A DNA stretch of 10,148 nucleotides. Origin: JAAYBT01 sp964404395. Its GTDB lineage: Bacteria > Bacillota > Clostridia > Acetivibrionales > DTU013. Both the position numbers and the translations under genes were made by a program. Shown piece after piece: positions 1-6,458 of the stretch. The DNA lies in contig CAYOKA010000077.1 of assembly GCA_964404395.1 (NCBI GenBank), positions 1 to 10,148 of the forward strand, read 5' to 3'. Position 1 is the first letter of the stretch, and each line of letters opens with the position of its first letter. Under the pieces are notes generated by a model. It was not told where the DNA came from. It did not search any database and worked only from the letters and a program-made list of their open reading frames with translations.

Positions 1-39
1 TTTTATTCTTCCTTGTCCCAAATTATTTGTTCAACTTAT

Positions 40-1239
40 CTAGCTTCCAAACAGAATTTTCAGCGGAATAATTGCCGCACCTAAGGTGGATGATTTCTCT
101 CCCATTTCCGACATTGCTATCTCTACGTTTCCAGCAGGACGCTTCAAGGCTTTACGATCAATAACACGCCTAAGTGTATCCATCACGAGATCTCCGTATA
201 CAACAAAATCCTTACCCAAAACAATTTTTGAGGGATTGAGCGTATTCACCAGAAATGATAAGGCAATTCCAATGTAACCGGCAGCCTCGTTCAGCAAGTC
301 TCTTGCTACTTCATCCTCCGCCCTGGCAGCTTTTACAATGTGACTGAGACGAATTTCATTCACACTCTCAATCCCGCTAAGCTGTGATTTAGCGCCCTTC
401 ATTACCATACCTCTTGCCTTCTCCACAATCCTGCCTGTAGATGCGATTGTCTCGAGACAACCCAGGTTACCGCATCCGCACCGCAATCCGCTCTCGTCCA
501 CTACGATATGTCCAACCTCTCCTGCACTACCGCCCGTTCCCCTGTAAAGCCTTCCTCCTGTGAAAATTCCTGCACCTATACCTGACTTTATATTGACACA
601 TATGAAATTATCAACATTCTGACACGCACCAATCCAGTTTTCGCAAATAGCAGAAGCCATTGCCTCGTTTTCGATATAAACAGGAAGGTTCATCTCATCC
701 TTTAGCATGCCTCCAAAGTCTGCATCTTCCCAGCCCAGGTTTGGCGCCAGCACCACACGACGTGTTTCGGCGTCCACCATGCCCGGTACTGAAATGCCAA
801 TACCAAGCAGCTTATCAGTTCGTAAGCGGCGATTTTTCAAGAGGCCTTTAATTTCTTTTGCAGCTATTGATGCTGCTACGGTCGGCGTGTTTTCAGTCAG
901 TAGTGAGGTCCATTCCAACACAACCCTTCCCGTGATATCCATCAAAATGAAGGACACGCTGTCCACATCCACATCGAGTCCTATAGAGTAAAAGGAGTCC
1001 TTTCTCAACTCCAGCATTACCGGTCTCCTTCCACCCTTGGACTCTCCTGTGCCGCTTTCACATATATAACCTTTTTCAATGAGCGAAGAAACAATTCCGC
1101 CTGCCGCAGTGGCGGATAGTCCCGTTGCCTTAGAAATATCAGCTCTTGACAGGTTTTTCTCAACACGTATCAGATTAAGAATATATGTCTCATTATAAGC
1201 CTTGAGAAACTTACTGTTGCCGGTTTTAGCCTTTGTCAT
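40..1239 (-). CDS. ROK-family transcriptional repressor, XylR-like
   Basis: This is a 399-residue DNA-binding regulator that probably represses the xylose genes until a sugar ligand binds. A winged helix-turn-helix spans roughly residues 20-75 (LSRADISKATGLSATAAGG, then a wing with GGRRP). The ROK sugar-kinase-like domain follows. It carries the ROK zinc signature: His244 in GEVGH, then Cys254, Cys256 and Cys261 in CGCGNLGCLE. The N-terminal kinase phosphate loop (usually DxGGT) reads LDVDVDS, so it should be a regulator and not an active sugar kinase. Length is typical of XylR/NagC proteins. The ATG lies 3 bases after the xylB stop, and its likely ribosome site (GGGGA) is inside the xylB end, so the two genes are probably co-transcribed and translationally coupled. 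The xylose ligand is inferred from this neighbour; the ROK family call itself is secure. Confidence 0.9.
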   Translation of the reverse strand: MTKAKTGNSKFLKAYNETYILNLIRVEKNLSRADISKATGLSATAAGGIVSSLIEKGYICESGTGESKGGRRPVMLELRKDSFYSIGLDVDVDSVSFILMDITGRVVLEWTSLLTENTPTVAASIAAKEIKGLLKNRRLRTDKLLGIGISVPGMVDAETRRVVLAPNLGWEDADFGGMLKDEMNLPVYIENEAMASAICENWIGACQNVDNFICVNIKSGIGAGIFTGGRLYRGTGGSAGEVGHIVVDESGLRCGCGNLGCLETIASTGRIVEKARGMVMKGAKSQLSGIESVNEIRLSHIVKAARAEDEVARDLLNEAAGYIGIALSFLVNTLNPSKIVLGKDFVVYGDLVMDTLRRVIDRKALKRPAGNVEIAMSEMGEKSSTLGAAIIPLKILFGS

Positions 1240-1242
1240 GTC

Positions 1243-2787
1243 CTAATCCCCATAGATACTATTCATAATCGCAGATAGATCTTTGAAATCCTTTTTAAGA
1301 GACCTGTAAAGCTGTCCATATAAGCCGTATAGCTTGGAATACATATCGTATGCCTTCATATCAGGCTCTTGGACATTCTTTACCTTGATAGCTGTATCGC
1401 AAGCCTGTGCAACACTACTGTAAACACCGGTACCGACACCGGCCAGCAAAGCAACACCCAGTGCCGGGCCTTCACTGGAATTTATTGTAGTGATAGGCGT
1501 CCCGAATACATCTGCCTGCATCTGCTTCCACAGCTTACTTTTGCCGCCGCCGCCGGATGCCCTGACCTCGCTGACATTGACGCCCATCTCCATGATGATT
1601 TCCATACAATCCTTAAGACTGAAAGTAACGCCTTCCATGACAGCACGAATCAAATCTCTTTTCTTGTGGAGTGTAGAAAGCCCGAAAAACACACCCTTTG
1701 CATCAGCATCCAAAATAGGTGTTCTCTCCCCTATAAGATAAGGCAGGTATATCAAGCCATTGCTGCCGGGTAGGACCCTTTCTGCTTCTTGATCCATCAA
1801 TACATAGGGATCAACATCCATTTGCTCTGCCGTAGCCATTTCAGCATTGCACAAAATATCTCTGAACCATTTCAATGAAAAGCCTGCAGCTTGAGTCACA
1901 CCCATCACATGCCATGTGTTGGGAACAGCGTGACAGAATGTTTGAACTCTACCCTTTGGATCGATGCTAATTTTATCGAGGTAGGCAAATACGACTCCCG
2001 AGGTGCCTATGGTCGAAGATACAACACCCGGCTTTACTATACCGTTTCCAACTGCGCCTGCCGCCTGGTCCCCGCCTCCTCCGACTACCGGTGTGCCCTC
2101 ACGCAACCCCGTAAGTGCTGCCGCAGCGCTGTTGACCTTTCCGCTGACCTCCTGTGACTCATAAAGGTCGGCAAGCATATTCTTGTCGATTTCCAGCTTT
2201 GACAATACTTCATCACTCCAGCACCTGCCCGGAATATCCATCAACTGCATTCCGCTGGCATCCGATACCTCAGTGGCAAATTCACCTGTCAGTCTGAACC
2301 TTATATAGTCCTTGGGAAGCAATATCTTCCTTGCCTTTTCGTATATTGCCGGCTCATTATTCTTCACCCACATGATCTTTGATGCGGTGAAGCCCACAAG
2401 CGCAGGATTCGCGGTAATCTCAATCAATCTCTCCGCGCCGATTATAGAAGTAATCTGCTCACATTCCTTAGTCGTTCTTTGGTCACACCAGAGGATGGAA
2501 GGTCTGAGTACCTTGTTATCCGCATCCAACAGCACAAGCCCGTGCATTTGCCCCGATAACCCGATACCACTAATATCTGCTGCCTTAACACCGCTCTTTG
2601 CAAGCACGCTGCGTATACCGCCAACGGTTGCCTGCCACCAATCCTCCGGATCCTGCTCGGCCCAGCCGACATGAGGCTGATAAAGCGGATACTCTTCCAA
2701 TGCACTGGAAATGGTGTTTCCCGCTTCATCAAAAAGAACAGTCTTTGTACCAGAGGTTCCGATATCAATTCCTAATAAATATGCCAT
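1243..2787 (-). CDS. xylB: Xylulokinase (D-xylulose kinase, FGGY family)
   Basis: It phosphorylates D-xylulose with ATP to D-xylulose 5-phosphate, the entry to the pentose phosphate pathway, in the cytoplasm. The 514 residues match the usual xylulokinase length. The N-terminal FGGY domain begins GIDIGTSGTKTVLFD (Asp8 and the phosphate loop), followed by SGQMHG (78-83) and WCDQR (100-104), both typical of xylulokinases. The likely catalytic base is Asp240 in GGGGDQAAGAVGNG. The C-terminal domain has the YLIGERTP segment and the ASGGGGKSKLWKQMQADVFG nucleotide-binding segment. The ATG has an excellent ribosome site (AGGAGGG, 6 bases upstream). It is the first gene of an operon with the ROK repressor. 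No isomerase (xylA) or transporter is visible; they may lie beyond the left edge. Another FGGY substrate such as ribulose or glycerol is less likely given the SGQMHG and WCDQR motifs. Confidence 0.94.
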   Translation of the reverse strand: MAYLLGIDIGTSGTKTVLFDEAGNTISSALEEYPLYQPHVGWAEQDPEDWWQATVGGIRSVLAKSGVKAADISGIGLSGQMHGLVLLDADNKVLRPSILWCDQRTTKECEQITSIIGAERLIEITANPALVGFTASKIMWVKNNEPAIYEKARKILLPKDYIRFRLTGEFATEVSDASGMQLMDIPGRCWSDEVLSKLEIDKNMLADLYESQEVSGKVNSAAAALTGLREGTPVVGGGGDQAAGAVGNGIVKPGVVSSTIGTSGVVFAYLDKISIDPKGRVQTFCHAVPNTWHVMGVTQAAGFSLKWFRDILCNAEMATAEQMDVDPYVLMDQEAERVLPGSNGLIYLPYLIGERTPILDADAKGVFFGLSTLHKKRDLIRAVMEGVTFSLKDCMEIIMEMGVNVSEVRASGGGGKSKLWKQMQADVFGTPITTINSSEGPALGVALLAGVGTGVYSSVAQACDTAIKVKNVQEPDMKAYDMYSKLYGLYGQLYRSLKKDFKDLSAIMNSIYGD

Positions 2788-2793
2788 ACGATT

Positions 2794-2800
2794 CCCTCCT
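2794..2800 (-). promoter_or_regulatory. Ribosome binding site of xylB
   Basis: AGGAGGG on the minus strand, 6 bases before the xylB ATG. It is a near-perfect anti-Shine-Dalgarno match and fixes the xylB start at 2787. Confidence 0.85.
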
Positions 2801-2829
2801 AACTTTGACTTTGTAATATTATATTATTA

Positions 2830-2858
2830 AGTATACTGTTTCATTACGAATTATACAA
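2830..2858 (-). promoter_or_regulatory. Candidate sigma-A promoter(s) of the xylB operon
   Basis: Two overlapping solutions are visible on the minus strand. One is TTGTAT (2853-2858), 17 bases, TATACT (2830-2835). The other uses a perfect TATAAT at 2850-2855 with no good -35, which would suit an activated or repressed promoter. A further TATAAT at 2818-2823 also lacks a -35. The choice between them is open. Confidence 0.4.
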
Positions 2859-2866
2859 CAATTTTC

Positions 2867-2879
2867 AGGAAATATTCCT
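2867..2879. promoter_or_regulatory. Dyad overlapping the xylB promoter, possible ROK operator
   Basis: AGGAA-ATA-TTCCT is a perfect 5-bp inverted repeat with a 3-bp centre. It extends imperfectly to TTCAGGAA / TTCCTTGAA with one extra base in one arm. It sits where the -35 of the TATAAT at 2850-2855 would fall, the classic place for a repressor. It lacks a following U-tract on either strand, so it is not a terminator. It does not resemble the long Bacillus XylR operator, so assignment to this ROK protein is inference. Confidence 0.4.
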
Positions 2880-2914
2880 TGAATTTTGCTGCAATAAATA
2901 AACAAAAGCCTTTA

Positions 2915-4579
2915 CTAGAAGCCGCTGCCTCCGATAAACTCCCTGAGGATTGAGTTTGAAGGTACATCCTTGCAGTCCAATGGTAGAAAATAGCTGAGGA
3001 ACTCAATAAGACGCCTCGCTTCCGAATAGTGCACCGTGCTTTTGTCAATTTCATTAAGCAAGGGCTCCGCATATGGTTTTAGTACGCTGAGCTCATACAT
3101 AAGAGCGGAATTAAACATCACATCGGCACTCTCCTGAAAGGGAAAGATGTTCTTATCCTCGCCGCGTCTGACGGAAGGCCACCATTTAAGAGTAGATAGA
3201 GCATTGCTCCCTCTAAACTGGTGGTCTCTTACAATGCGTCTGAGGATTCTGTTGTCGGTAGTCGGTATTCTATTATGATCATCGATATTCATGGATGTCA
3301 GCGCACTGACATATATTTTAAACTTCAGCTGTCCGGGTATCTCATATGTGAGCTTTTCATTCAAGCCATGTATCCCTTCAATAACAAGAATATTGTCATC
3401 ATCTATCTGCAATTTTCTACCCACGGGCTCCCTGTTACCGGTGTGGAAGTTGAACATTGGTACCTCTACCTCTTCCCCACGGATCAGCTGATTCAGCTGC
3501 TTATTGAATAGCTTCACATCAACCGCTTCCAGCGCTTCAAAATCATATTCCCCGAATTCATCCCTCGGCGTATCTTCACGATTTACAAAATAATCATCCA
3601 ATGAAATAGTAACAGGCTTGACACCGTTTACGCGCAGCTGTATTGAAAGCCTTTTGGCAAAGGTGGTCTTGCCGGAGGATGAGGGGCCTGATATCAGAAT
3701 GATCCGCTTTGGATGATCACTGCAGCAAATCATGTCCGCAATACTTGCCAGCTTCTTCTCGTGAAGCGCTTCTGAGATCCTGATATTTTCAGTAGATTTG
3801 CCCTTGATTATCAAATCATTCAAGGCTCCGACATTTTCAACCTCCAGTATACGCCCCCATTTTTTGAATTCCAGATAAATATTGAACTGCTTCTCCTGCT
3901 CCACATATTCGGGAAGAGTCTGCGGAGAAGATTTGAGCGGGAAGCGTATGATTAGTCCGCCCAAATGATATCTCAGTCCGAAAACCTTAATGTATCCGGT
4001 ATTGGGAGCCATGTAGCCATAGAAATAGTCGTCCATACCATCGCAATTATATATAGTCACCAGGCTTTTCTTCCTGTGCTCCACGGTGTGGTATCTGTCC
4101 ATTCTCCCCGAAGATTTAAACAGCTCCTCCGCTTCCTCCAGTGGAATTTCTCTCTTCTCAAAGGGCACAGCCATTTTCACAATCTCATGCATCCTGGCCT
4201 CTATCCGTTCAACTTCAAAAGGCTCCAGTTCTTTTTCTCCTGTGATTTCACAATACAAGCCTTTGCTGACTGCATGGCTTATTATAACGCGCCTTTCAGG
4301 ATAAAGATCGTAGGCTGCCTTCATAAATATAAAATATAGACTTCTCCTATATATTCTCATGCCGTCTTCTTCATTAAGGTCGATAAAATCAACCTCACAA
4401 TCCCTTTTCAGCCTATAGCTCAGTTCCTTTATGTCATTATCCACCCTTGCTGCTATAATAGACTGACTGTGAGTCTTACCGTAATCCTGCGATAATTGAA
4501 GCAGCGTGGTTCCGGTTTCCATAAGCACTTCTTGAGTTTTATCGATAGTAATCCTGACCTTTTTGTTTGTGTCTTTCAT
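2915..4579 (-). CDS. Nucleoside (uridine-type) kinase with N-terminal TGS/ThrRS-like region
   Basis: A 554-residue cytoplasmic protein. Residues 1 to about 65 look like a TGS ubiquitin-fold domain (RITIDKTQEVLMETGTTLLQL). Residues about 70-200 resemble the second additional domain of threonyl-tRNA synthetase (DLYPE, then ISHAVSKGLYCEI). No synthetase catalytic core is present. The C-terminal half is a phosphoribulokinase/uridine-kinase P-loop domain: GPSSSGKTT (298-306), SLDDYF (326-331) and EGIHGLN (401-407). It ends NSILREFIGGSGF, a tail I associate with this clostridial family. The kinase should phosphorylate a nucleoside such as uridine or cytidine using NTP, feeding pyrimidine salvage; the N-terminal region may sense tRNA, an amino acid or a nucleotide, but that is inference. 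The ATG has GAGGTG 7 bases upstream. It is transcribed divergently from prfC and separated by 127 bases from xylB, probably as its own unit. Confidence 0.85.
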   Translation of the reverse strand: MKDTNKKVRITIDKTQEVLMETGTTLLQLSQDYGKTHSQSIIAARVDNDIKELSYRLKRDCEVDFIDLNEEDGMRIYRRSLYFIFMKAAYDLYPERRVIISHAVSKGLYCEITGEKELEPFEVERIEARMHEIVKMAVPFEKREIPLEEAEELFKSSGRMDRYHTVEHRKKSLVTIYNCDGMDDYFYGYMAPNTGYIKVFGLRYHLGGLIIRFPLKSSPQTLPEYVEQEKQFNIYLEFKKWGRILEVENVGALNDLIIKGKSTENIRISEALHEKKLASIADMICCSDHPKRIILISGPSSSGKTTFAKRLSIQLRVNGVKPVTISLDDYFVNREDTPRDEFGEYDFEALEAVDVKLFNKQLNQLIRGEEVEVPMFNFHTGNREPVGRKLQIDDDNILVIEGIHGLNEKLTYEIPGQLKFKIYVSALTSMNIDDHNRIPTTDNRILRRIVRDHQFRGSNALSTLKWWPSVRRGEDKNIFPFQESADVMFNSALMYELSVLKPYAEPLLNEIDKSTVHYSEARRLIEFLSYFLPLDCKDVPSNSILREFIGGSGF

Positions 4580-4605
4580 TTGTTTTCACCTCACTTTTGG
4601 TTAAT

Positions 4606-4611
4606 ACTATA
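4606..4611 (-). promoter_or_regulatory. Weak -10 candidate for the nucleoside kinase gene
   Basis: TATAGT on the minus strand (5 of 6 to TATAAT), 26 bases upstream of the kinase ATG. The -35 position holds CAACGG, a poor match, so the call is tentative. Confidence 0.3.
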
Positions 4612-4643
4612 CATGAACCTCTCAGATACCGTTGGCACACCTG

Positions 4644-4655
4644 GACTGAACAGTC
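4644..4655. promoter_or_regulatory. Dyad GACTG-AA-CAGTC in the divergent intergenic region
   Basis: A perfect 5-bp inverted repeat with a 2-base centre lies midway between the kinase and prfC starts. An 8-bp palindrome, ACTATAGT, follows immediately (4656-4663). The position suits an operator shared by the divergent genes, but the arms are short and no regulator is identified. Confidence 0.25.
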
Positions 4656-4688
4656 ACTATAGTCTATTATAATATAATTGTAGAGTAT

Positions 4689-4718
4689 TTGACAGGAAGC
4701 TTAGAAATAAGTTAATAT
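4689..4718 (+). promoter_or_regulatory. Probable sigma-A promoter of prfC
   Basis: A consensus -35 TTGACA (4689-4694) is followed after 18 bases by TAATAT (4713-4718, 4 of 6), or after 17 bases by TTAATA. This predicts a leader of roughly 35-40 bases before the prfC ATG. Two overlapping TATAAT hexamers at 4668-4678 lie just upstream but have no good -35. Confidence 0.55.
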
Positions 4719-4760
4719 GAGATGCAAAAAATAATTCAGCATAGAAGGAAGACTAAATAG

Positions 4761-6365
4761 ATGTCTGAGATAAAAGATAAAATACAGCAGGAAATACAAC
4801 GCAGGAAAACCTTTGCAATTATATCGCATCCTGATGCAGGCAAAACTACACTTACAGAAAAGCTGCTGCTTTACGGAGGCGCCATCAGGCTTGCCGGTAC
4901 CGTAAAGGCAAGAAAAGCCGGCAGCTATGCAGTTTCGGACTGGATGGAAATCGAGAAGCAGAGAGGTATCTCCGTAACCTCAAGTGTAATGCAATTCGAG
5001 TATAGCGGTCATTTCATAAACATACTTGATACCCCCGGGCATCAGGACTTCAGTGAGGATACATACCGCACGCTGGTTGCCGCAGATAGTGCAGTCATGC
5101 TTATTGACGGTGCAAAAGGTGTGGAGGCTCAGACAATAAAGCTCTTTCATGTATGTAAAATGCGCGGCATACCGATTTTTACCTTTATTAACAAAATGGA
5201 CAGGGCCAGCAAGGATCCCTTTGAGCTGATGGAGGAAATCGAAAATGTCCTTGGTATACGCTCCTACCCGATGAACTGGCCAATCGGCACCGATGGTGAT
5301 TTCAAGGGTGTCTACAACAGGGAGCTTGAGCAGATCGAGCTTTTCGAAGGTGGCCGGCATGGCCGTTCAGAGGTGAATTCCATTAAGGGAAGAGTTGATG
5401 ATGGTGTGTTTGCCGATCTACTGGGAACCCATTATCACGATAAGCTATGTGATGATATTGAGCTTCTTGATCTTGCCGGAGATGAATTCTCTATGGAAAA
5501 AATCAGAAAGGGAGAGCTGACACCGATGTTTTTCGGAAGTGCCATGACGAATTTTGGAGTACAGCCATTTTTAGAGGAATTCATCAGGCTTGCCCCTTCT
5601 CCGGGGTTCAGAAGCACAACGGACGCGGAAATCGATCCGGAATCGGAAAGCTTCTCAGCCCTTGTATTTAAAATTCAGGCCAACATGAATCCTGCCCACA
5701 GAGATAGAATTGCATTCATTCGCATCTGTTCAGGTCGCTTTAAAAGAGGCATGCAGGTCTACCATGTCCAAGGCGGCAAGGAAGTCAAGCTGACACAGCC
5801 CCAGCAGTTTATGGCACAGGATCGAGCTATCGTTGAAGAAGCTTACCCCGGCGATATTCTTGGTATTTTTGATCCCGGCATCTTCAAAATAGGCGATACC
5901 TTATGTGAAGGAACAGAGCGATTTAAGTTTGATGGAATACCGGTATTCCCGGCAGAGCATTTTGCCCGGATTTCTCCTAAAGACTCCATGAAAAGAAAGC
6001 AATTCATAAAGGGCATAGACCAGCTTTCCGAGGAAGGCGCAATCCAACTTTTTAAACAGCCGAATACAGGTATGGAGTCCGTTATTGCCGGCGCAGTAGG
6101 CGAGCTTCAGTTTGAAGTGCTCGAGCACAGACTGAAGCATGAGTATGGAGTAGATCTACGGCTACATCGTCTATCCTTCAGGTTTGCCAGATGGCTTTCC
6201 TCTGAGGTGGAAGACCTCGATAAGATTAATCTGGCAAGCTCAACGATGATTGTTGAGGACAACAATGGCCGCCTGGTTTTGTTGTTTGAAAATGACTGGA
6301 GCATCCGTTGGGCTCTTGAACGTAACAAAGGCCTATCACTGGAAGAAATTCCTGCAGAAAAGTAA
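4761..6365 (+). CDS. prfC: Peptide chain release factor 3 (RF3 GTPase)
   Basis: RF3 is a translational GTPase that removes RF1 or RF2 from the ribosome after peptide release. All GTPase motifs are intact: G1 HPDAGKTT (23-30), G2 RGISVTSS (68-75), G3 DTPGH (90-94), G4 NKMD (144-147) and G5 GSA (259-261). The insertion around residues 170-215 (YPMNWPIGTDGDFKGVYNR) is an RF3 hallmark that separates it from EF-G and TetM-type ribosomal protection proteins. A domain-2 beta-barrel and an RF3-type C-terminal domain follow, ending near FENDWSIRWALE. At 534 residues it is close to the 529 of E. coli RF3. The ATG is preceded by AAGGAAG at 9 bases, weaker than the other genes here. It is divergent from the nucleoside kinase, and the next gene downstream runs the same way but has its own -10-like hexamer. 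Confidence 0.96.
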   Translation: MSEIKDKIQQEIQRRKTFAIISHPDAGKTTLTEKLLLYGGAIRLAGTVKARKAGSYAVSDWMEIEKQRGISVTSSVMQFEYSGHFINILDTPGHQDFSEDTYRTLVAADSAVMLIDGAKGVEAQTIKLFHVCKMRGIPIFTFINKMDRASKDPFELMEEIENVLGIRSYPMNWPIGTDGDFKGVYNRELEQIELFEGGRHGRSEVNSIKGRVDDGVFADLLGTHYHDKLCDDIELLDLAGDEFSMEKIRKGELTPMFFGSAMTNFGVQPFLEEFIRLAPSPGFRSTTDAEIDPESESFSALVFKIQANMNPAHRDRIAFIRICSGRFKRGMQVYHVQGGKEVKLTQPQQFMAQDRAIVEEAYPGDILGIFDPGIFKIGDTLCEGTERFKFDGIPVFPAEHFARISPKDSMKRKQFIKGIDQLSEEGAIQLFKQPNTGMESVIAGAVGELQFEVLEHRLKHEYGVDLRLHRLSFRFARWLSSEVEDLDKINLASSTMIVEDNNGRLVLLFENDWSIRWALERNKGLSLEEIPAEK

Positions 6366-6374
6366 AGAATAGTG

Positions 6375-6421
6375 TATAATATAGTTGTTTATACAAAATA
6401 GTGTAAATTAGCTTTTTTTTT
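6375..6421 (+). promoter_or_regulatory. Leader region of the 826-residue gene: TATAAT, small inverted repeats, T9 tract
   Basis: TATAAT lies at 6375-6380, just 10 bases after the prfC stop, without a convincing -35. GTATAA (6374-6379) and TTATAC (6389-6394) form a perfect 6-bp inverted repeat, and TTTATAC / GTGTAAA form a second, imperfect one. A run of nine T follows (6413-6421). The T-run lacks a GC-rich stem, so it is not a good terminator for prfC. This may be an internal promoter whose transcript begins near or before the T-run. Confidence 0.35.
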
Positions 6422-6458
6422 GCATGTGAAAGGGAAAACGAAGCAAGGTGGTAGTGGT

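Noticed and set aside
1369..1773. 134-codon open frame on the plus strand inside xylB
   Set aside because: It is antisense to a clearly functional xylulokinase, has no family pattern and no ribosome site; it arises from codon bias of the real gene.
2840..2862. Catabolite response element (cre) near the xylB promoter
   Set aside because: The sequence around TTCGTAATGA matches only the right half of the cre consensus; the left half lacks the required TG.
2861..2885. Hairpin around AGGAA-ATA-TTCCT as terminator of the nucleoside kinase gene
   Set aside because: It is a weak AU-rich stem with a bulge, and the minus-strand sequence after it (GAAAATTGTTG) is not a U-tract; an operator role fits better.
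3965..4339. 124-codon open frame on the plus strand inside the nucleoside kinase gene
   Set aside because: It is antisense to the ThrRS-like region of the kinase, with no ribosome site or domain character.
4980..5360. 126-codon open frame on the minus strand inside prfC
   Set aside because: It is antisense to the conserved GTPase domain of RF3 and shows no recognisable motif.
6413..6421. T9 tract as an intrinsic terminator of prfC
   Set aside because: No GC-containing stem precedes it; the nearby inverted repeats are AT-only and badly spaced.
6420..6458. TTG start extending the 826-residue protein by 13 residues
   Set aside because: The TTG follows directly on the T-run without a Shine-Dalgarno sequence, whereas AAGGTGG lies 7 bases before the ATG at 6459.
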